Assembly: GCA_021157665.1 (NCBI GenBank)
Contig: JAGGWE010000050.1
Coordinates: 1 to 8,173, forward strand
Reading direction: 5' to 3'
DNA length: 8,173 bases
Source: Sulfurimonas sp.
GTDB lineage: Bacteria > Campylobacterota > Campylobacteria > Campylobacterales > Sulfurimonadaceae
Part shown: one piece after another, positions 5,650 through 8,173 of the stretch
How positions within the stretch are numbered: position 1 is the stretch's first letter
Layout of the letters: each line of letters starts with the position of its first letter
Notes under the pieces: model-generated
The model's database searches: none
What the model was told of the DNA's origin: nothing
The model's input: the letters and a program-made list of their open reading frames with translations, nothing else
Made by a program: the position numbers and the translations under genes

Positions 5650-6672
5650 ATGAAATTATGTATTACAGGTGGTGGAACTGGTGGGCATCTTATGATAGCT
5701 GAGGCTCTTGTTGAGTCTGCTGTTAAAAAAGGTCATGAGCTTATTTTTATCGGTTCAACTCATGGGCAAGATAGAAAATATTTTCTTCATGACACAAGAT
5801 TTTCTGCTGTTTATTTTCTGCCAACAACAGGTGTAGTAAATCAAAAAGGTTTAGGAAAACTAAAAGCACTTTTCAAGATTTTCAAAGCCTTTTTAACTTC
5901 AAGAGATTTACTGAAAAAACATAAGATTGAAGCGACTTATAGTGTAGGTGGTTTCTCAGCTGCCCCTGCTTCATTTGCAACTCTTAGTAAAAAAATACCT
6001 CTTTTCATTCATGAACAAAATGCTGTTGAGGGAAGACTTAACTCTTTACTAAAGCCACATGCCAAGAGTTTTATCTCGGCTTATGATAAAAACTCACAAA
6101 TCAAAGGTTATCCAGTAAAAGATACTTTTTCAAAAACTGCTAGAGTAAGAGAAAGTTTAAAAACTGTTATATTTTTAGGTGGTTCTCACGGTGCAAAAGC
6201 TATTAATGATTTAGCATTATCTGTGGCATGTGTCTTAAAAGAAAAAGGTGTAAAAATTATACATCAAGCTGGTGAAAGTGATTTTGATAGAGTTGAAAAA
6301 GAGTATAAAGAGTTAGATGTTGAAGTTGAACTTTATGGGTTCACAAAAGAATTACCAAAGCTAATTCCACATGCCGACTTAGCAGTTAGCCGTGCAGGTG
6401 CTTCAACACTTTGGGAACTTACAACAAATGGCTGTCCTGCCTTTTATATCCCATACCCACATGCCGCAGGTGACCATCAATATTTTAACGCAAAGTTTAT
6501 AGTAGATAATGATTTAGGTTGGTGCGAGAGAGAGGGTAAAGATTTAAAAGATAAATTTTTAGAGATTCTTGATGAGCCTTTAGAAGAAAAAAGTAAGGCT
6601 TTAATGGAGTATGCAAGTAGCGATGTAGCTTCGCAGATGATTGATGAGGTTGAGAGAGTATTAAATGATTAG
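5650..6672 (+). CDS. murG: UDP-N-acetylglucosamine--lipid I N-acetylglucosaminyltransferase MurG
   Basis: MurG adds GlcNAc from UDP-GlcNAc to lipid I on the inner face of the membrane, producing lipid II. The 340 residues form a GT-B protein: the N-domain glycine-rich loop TGGGTGGHLMIAEAL (residues 6-20), SVGGFSAAPASFA, HEQNA, the C-domain loop FLGGSHGAKAIND, and the nucleotide-sugar site SRAGASTLWEL (247-257, with E256), followed by IPYPHAAGDHQYFNA with H276-Q277 and N280. The first loop lacks the FPA that most MurG proteins have after GGTGGH and reads LMIA, a Campylobacterota-like variant. GAGG at 5635-5638 is a plausible ribosome site. The end overlaps the next gene by 8 nt. Confidence 0.96.
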   Translation: MKLCITGGGTGGHLMIAEALVESAVKKGHELIFIGSTHGQDRKYFLHDTRFSAVYFLPTTGVVNQKGLGKLKALFKIFKAFLTSRDLLKKHKIEATYSVGGFSAAPASFATLSKKIPLFIHEQNAVEGRLNSLLKPHAKSFISAYDKNSQIKGYPVKDTFSKTARVRESLKTVIFLGGSHGAKAINDLALSVACVLKEKGVKIIHQAGESDFDRVEKEYKELDVEVELYGFTKELPKLIPHADLAVSRAGASTLWELTTNGCPAFYIPYPHAAGDHQYFNAKFIVDNDLGWCEREGKDLKDKFLEILDEPLEEKSKALMEYASSDVASQMIDEVERVLND

Positions 6673-7267
6673 AGAACTAGCACAAGATTTAGTTGATTTA
6701 ATCTTTGATTGGGGTTATTTGGGGATATTTTTGCTGATGGCTGTTGAATCATCTTTTATCCCTTTTCCAAGTGAGATTATTCTTATTCCTGCTGGATATT
6801 TGGCTTCAAAAGGTGATATGAATTTGGGGATGATAATGGGTTCTGCTTTGGGTGGTTCTTTAGTGGGGGCTTTTATAAACTACTATTTGGCATTACTTTT
6901 AGGTCGTAAAATCTTAAAAAGATATGGGAAGTATTTTTTTATTAGTGAAAATGCTTTAGAAAAAATGGATAATTATTTTGATAAACATGGAGCAATCTCT
7001 ACTTTTATAGGAAGACTTATCCCTGGAATTCGTCAGCTTATTTCGATTCCTGCTGGACTTTCTCGTATGAATTTAGCAGTTTTTTCAATTTATACAGCTT
7101 TAGGTGCTGGGATTTGGGCTTTGATTTTAACAATGCTTGGATATTTTATAGGTGAAAATCAAGAGTTGATTGATACTTACTTAAAGCAGATAACTATAGT
7201 TGTTTTAATAGCGTTAGTTTTACTTGGCTCATGGTATGCTTACTATCAAAGAAATAAACAAGTATAA
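6665..7267 (+). CDS. DedA-family membrane protein (VTT domain), candidate undecaprenyl-phosphate flippase
   Basis: A 200-residue inner-membrane protein of the DedA/SNARE-associated family, of normal length. Key motifs are ESSFIPFPSE (residues 28-37), D51 in SKGDMNLG, the re-entrant region FIGRLIPGIRQLISIPAG with R117 and R123 six residues apart, then SRMNLAVF and the closing GAGIWALILTMLGYFIG. E37, D51, R117 and R123 match in spacing the acidic and arginine residues reported as essential in E. coli DedA proteins such as YqjA. Some family members (UptA) return undecaprenyl phosphate across the membrane. The 8-nt overlap with murG, and ftsW just upstream, make a role in recycling this wall-lipid carrier attractive, but the substrate is an inference. 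Confidence 0.88.
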   Translation: MIRELAQDLVDLIFDWGYLGIFLLMAVESSFIPFPSEIILIPAGYLASKGDMNLGMIMGSALGGSLVGAFINYYLALLLGRKILKRYGKYFFISENALEKMDNYFDKHGAISTFIGRLIPGIRQLISIPAGLSRMNLAVFSIYTALGAGIWALILTMLGYFIGENQELIDTYLKQITIVVLIALVLLGSWYAYYQRNKQV

Positions 7268-7273
7268 GGTTTT

Positions 7274-7723
7274 ATGATGGAGTATATGTTTCAAGCTGGA
7301 TTTTTAGGTACAAGAGCTCCATTTTTTATGGATTTTGTTAGCCTCATAGTAGCTTTTTTACCATTTTTAATGTTTGGAGCGATAAAGTTAGCAAGAGCTA
7401 AAAAGTATAAATATCATGCTTTAGCTCAAGTTACATTGTATGTAGTTTCTATAATAATTTTTACTTATTTTGAGATTGGTGTTAGAGTAGGTGGTGGTTT
7501 TAATACCTTTATGGATGGTAGTAGTGTTTCAGGTAACTATGCTTTATATGTTTTAATTTTACATATTATTATCGCTGTAGTGACACTTGTACTTTGGACT
7601 ATAACTATAACTAGAAATAAAAAAAATTACAAACATGTAATGTATGGTGTATTTACCTTTTTAGGAATTACTGCTACCTCTTTTAGTGGTATATGGGTTT
7701 ATTTATTACTGTTTGTATTTTGA
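7274..7723 (+). CDS. DUF420-like four-helix membrane protein
   Basis: A 149-residue protein with about four membrane helices (approximately residues 17-40, 50-70, 90-113 and 122-147). The opening FQAGFLGTRAPFFMD, the YKYHALAQ block (H48), E67 with R71 in FEIGVRVGGG, and LILHIIIA (H97) match the DUF420/YozB pattern as I know it; H121 lies before the last helix. Bacillus and Staphylococcus members (CtaM/YozB) are needed to mature a haem-copper oxidase, but no oxidase gene is visible here, so a metal or haem role is only suggested. ATG at 7274 is directly followed by a second in-frame ATG at 7277; AAGG at 7265-7268 fits the second slightly better. It is the last gene of the operon, 6 nt after the DedA gene. 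Confidence 0.7.
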   Translation: MMEYMFQAGFLGTRAPFFMDFVSLIVAFLPFLMFGAIKLARAKKYKYHALAQVTLYVVSIIIFTYFEIGVRVGGGFNTFMDGSSVSGNYALYVLILHIIIAVVTLVLWTITITRNKKNYKHVMYGVFTFLGITATSFSGIWVYLLLFVF

Positions 7724-7868
7724 TTATAGTCCGCTAAAAGAAGTGAATTCTTTTAGCTTCGCTGACGCCGCTTCTGTGTTAAAACACGATGCAGAAAAAA
7801 ACTAAATTTTTTTCTGTTAGGCGACTAAAGCTCGCTTCTTTCGAAGCAGAAATTCTTAAGGAGAGAAA
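7724..7868 (+). other. Inverted-repeat-rich gap before bcp
   Basis: This non-coding stretch holds several exact hairpins: GCTAAAAGAA/TTCTTTTAGC (7733-7742 with 7748-7757), CAGAAAAAAA/TTTTTTTCTG (7792-7801 with 7807-7816, loop CTAAA), and GCTTC/GAAGC (7834-7838 with 7843-7847). TAGTCCGCTAA at 7727-7737 also pairs, with two central mismatches, with TTAGGCGACTA at 7817-7827; this pairing excludes the first hairpin. The hairpins may end the upstream operon, but none is followed by a free T-run. TAAGGAGA just before the bcp ATG is a strong ribosome-binding site. Confidence 0.55.
7733..7757 (+). terminator. Weak terminator-like hairpin after the operon
   Basis: A perfect 10-bp stem with a 5-nt GTGAA loop begins 9 nt after the stop of the DUF420-like gene. 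The 3' arm contains TTCTTTT, but the sequence after the stem (TTCGCTGACG) has no U-tract, so it is at best an inefficient terminator or an mRNA 3'-end protector. Confidence 0.35.
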
Positions 7869-8173
7869 ATGTTAAAAATAGATGATAAAGCACTGGAATT
7901 TTGCTTACCAAACCAAGATGATATAGAAATTTGTATGAGAGATTTAAAAGGTAAATGGATAGTTTTATATTTTTACCCAAGAGACAATACTCCAGGGTGT
8001 ACAACTGAGGCATGTGAATTTACTGAAGCTGCTCCAGACTTTTCAGACTTAGATGCAATTATTTTAGGTGTTAGTGCAGATAGTACAAAAAAACATAGAA
8101 ATTTTATAGAGAAAAAAGAGTTGGGTATTACACTTTTGAGTGATGAATCAACAGAGATGATGCAAGAGTATGG
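7869..8173 (+). CDS. bcp: Thiol peroxidase Bcp/PrxQ (peroxiredoxin), 3' end beyond the window
   Basis: The frame opens with ATG at 7869 and is still open at the window edge, so 101 residues of an expected 150 or so are visible. It contains the peroxiredoxin active-site block VLYFYPRDNTPGCTTEACEF, with peroxidatic Cys44 in PGC and a second cysteine, Cys49, five residues later, the spacing of the Bcp/PrxQ subgroup with an intramolecular disulfide. ILGVSADSTKKHRNFIEKKE and LLSDEST also fit. The enzyme reduces hydrogen peroxide and organic hydroperoxides in the cytoplasm, probably with thioredoxin. Two additional cysteines (C12, C22) occur in the N-terminal part. The strong TAAGGAGA site 5-12 nt upstream supports this start. 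It lies 145 nt after the previous gene, probably as a separate unit. Confidence 0.93.
   Translation, partial: MLKIDDKALEFCLPNQDDIEICMRDLKGKWIVLYFYPRDNTPGCTTEACEFTEAAPDFSDLDAIILGVSADSTKKHRNFIEKKELGITLLSDESTEMMQEY

Noticed and set aside
7743..7805. 20-residue frame starting at GTG in the gap before bcp
   Set aside because: It has no ribosome-binding site and consists of inverted-repeat sequence; better explained as non-coding structure.
7825..8013. Open frame on the minus strand
   Set aside because: It is antisense to the start of bcp, whose active-site motif fixes the plus strand as coding.

Overview
The window looks like a chromosomal segment of a Campylobacterota bacterium, most likely in the Sulfurimonas/Arcobacter-like part of the phylum. 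The DNA is AT-rich, TTG and GTG starts occur, and MurG carries the GGTGGHL...IA variant that I associate with Helicobacter and relatives. The menaquinone prenyltransferase is of the MqnP (futalosine pathway) type, and the histidine-kinase relic has the SMGEMISNIAHQWRQ H-box common in this phylum. The genus is an inference.

Left part (1-1326, + strand): the tail of a small membrane protein, possibly a TRAP-transporter DctQ subunit, is followed by a wrecked sensor histidine kinase. The kinase has lost roughly 100 residues between the phospho-accepting histidine and the last ATP-binding box, and it also carries a -1 frameshift in a G run. Its tail still overlaps the start of an intact OmpR-type response regulator by ATGA, so the regulator now lacks its natural neighbour kinase.

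Between the regulator and the convergent miaA gene lies the most striking object, a nested inverted-repeat element at 1328-1594. A perfect 33-bp outer stem encloses two further long stems (14 bp with one mismatch, and 20 bp) packed almost without spacers. The element is flanked by TA on both sides, carries no gene, and supplies the stop codon and last residues of miaA. It resembles a MITE-like non-autonomous element that could also fold into a compact three-way-junction RNA.

miaA (2483-1578, - strand) has a possible leaderless promoter. Divergent from it, starting at 2550, a tight seven-gene operon runs to 7723: mqnP (menaquinone prenyltransferase), a PilZ-like protein, a membrane-anchored coiled-coil protein with a C-terminal helix-turn-helix-like tail, ftsW, murG, a DedA-family membrane protein, and a DUF420-like membrane protein. 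All junctions overlap or are at most 13 nt apart. The core theme is lipid-carrier chemistry and septal wall synthesis: MurG makes lipid II, FtsW polymerises it, and the DedA protein may return undecaprenyl phosphate across the membrane.

Right end: a 145-nt gap rich in short inverted repeats precedes the start of a Bcp/PrxQ peroxiredoxin gene, which is cut by the window edge.
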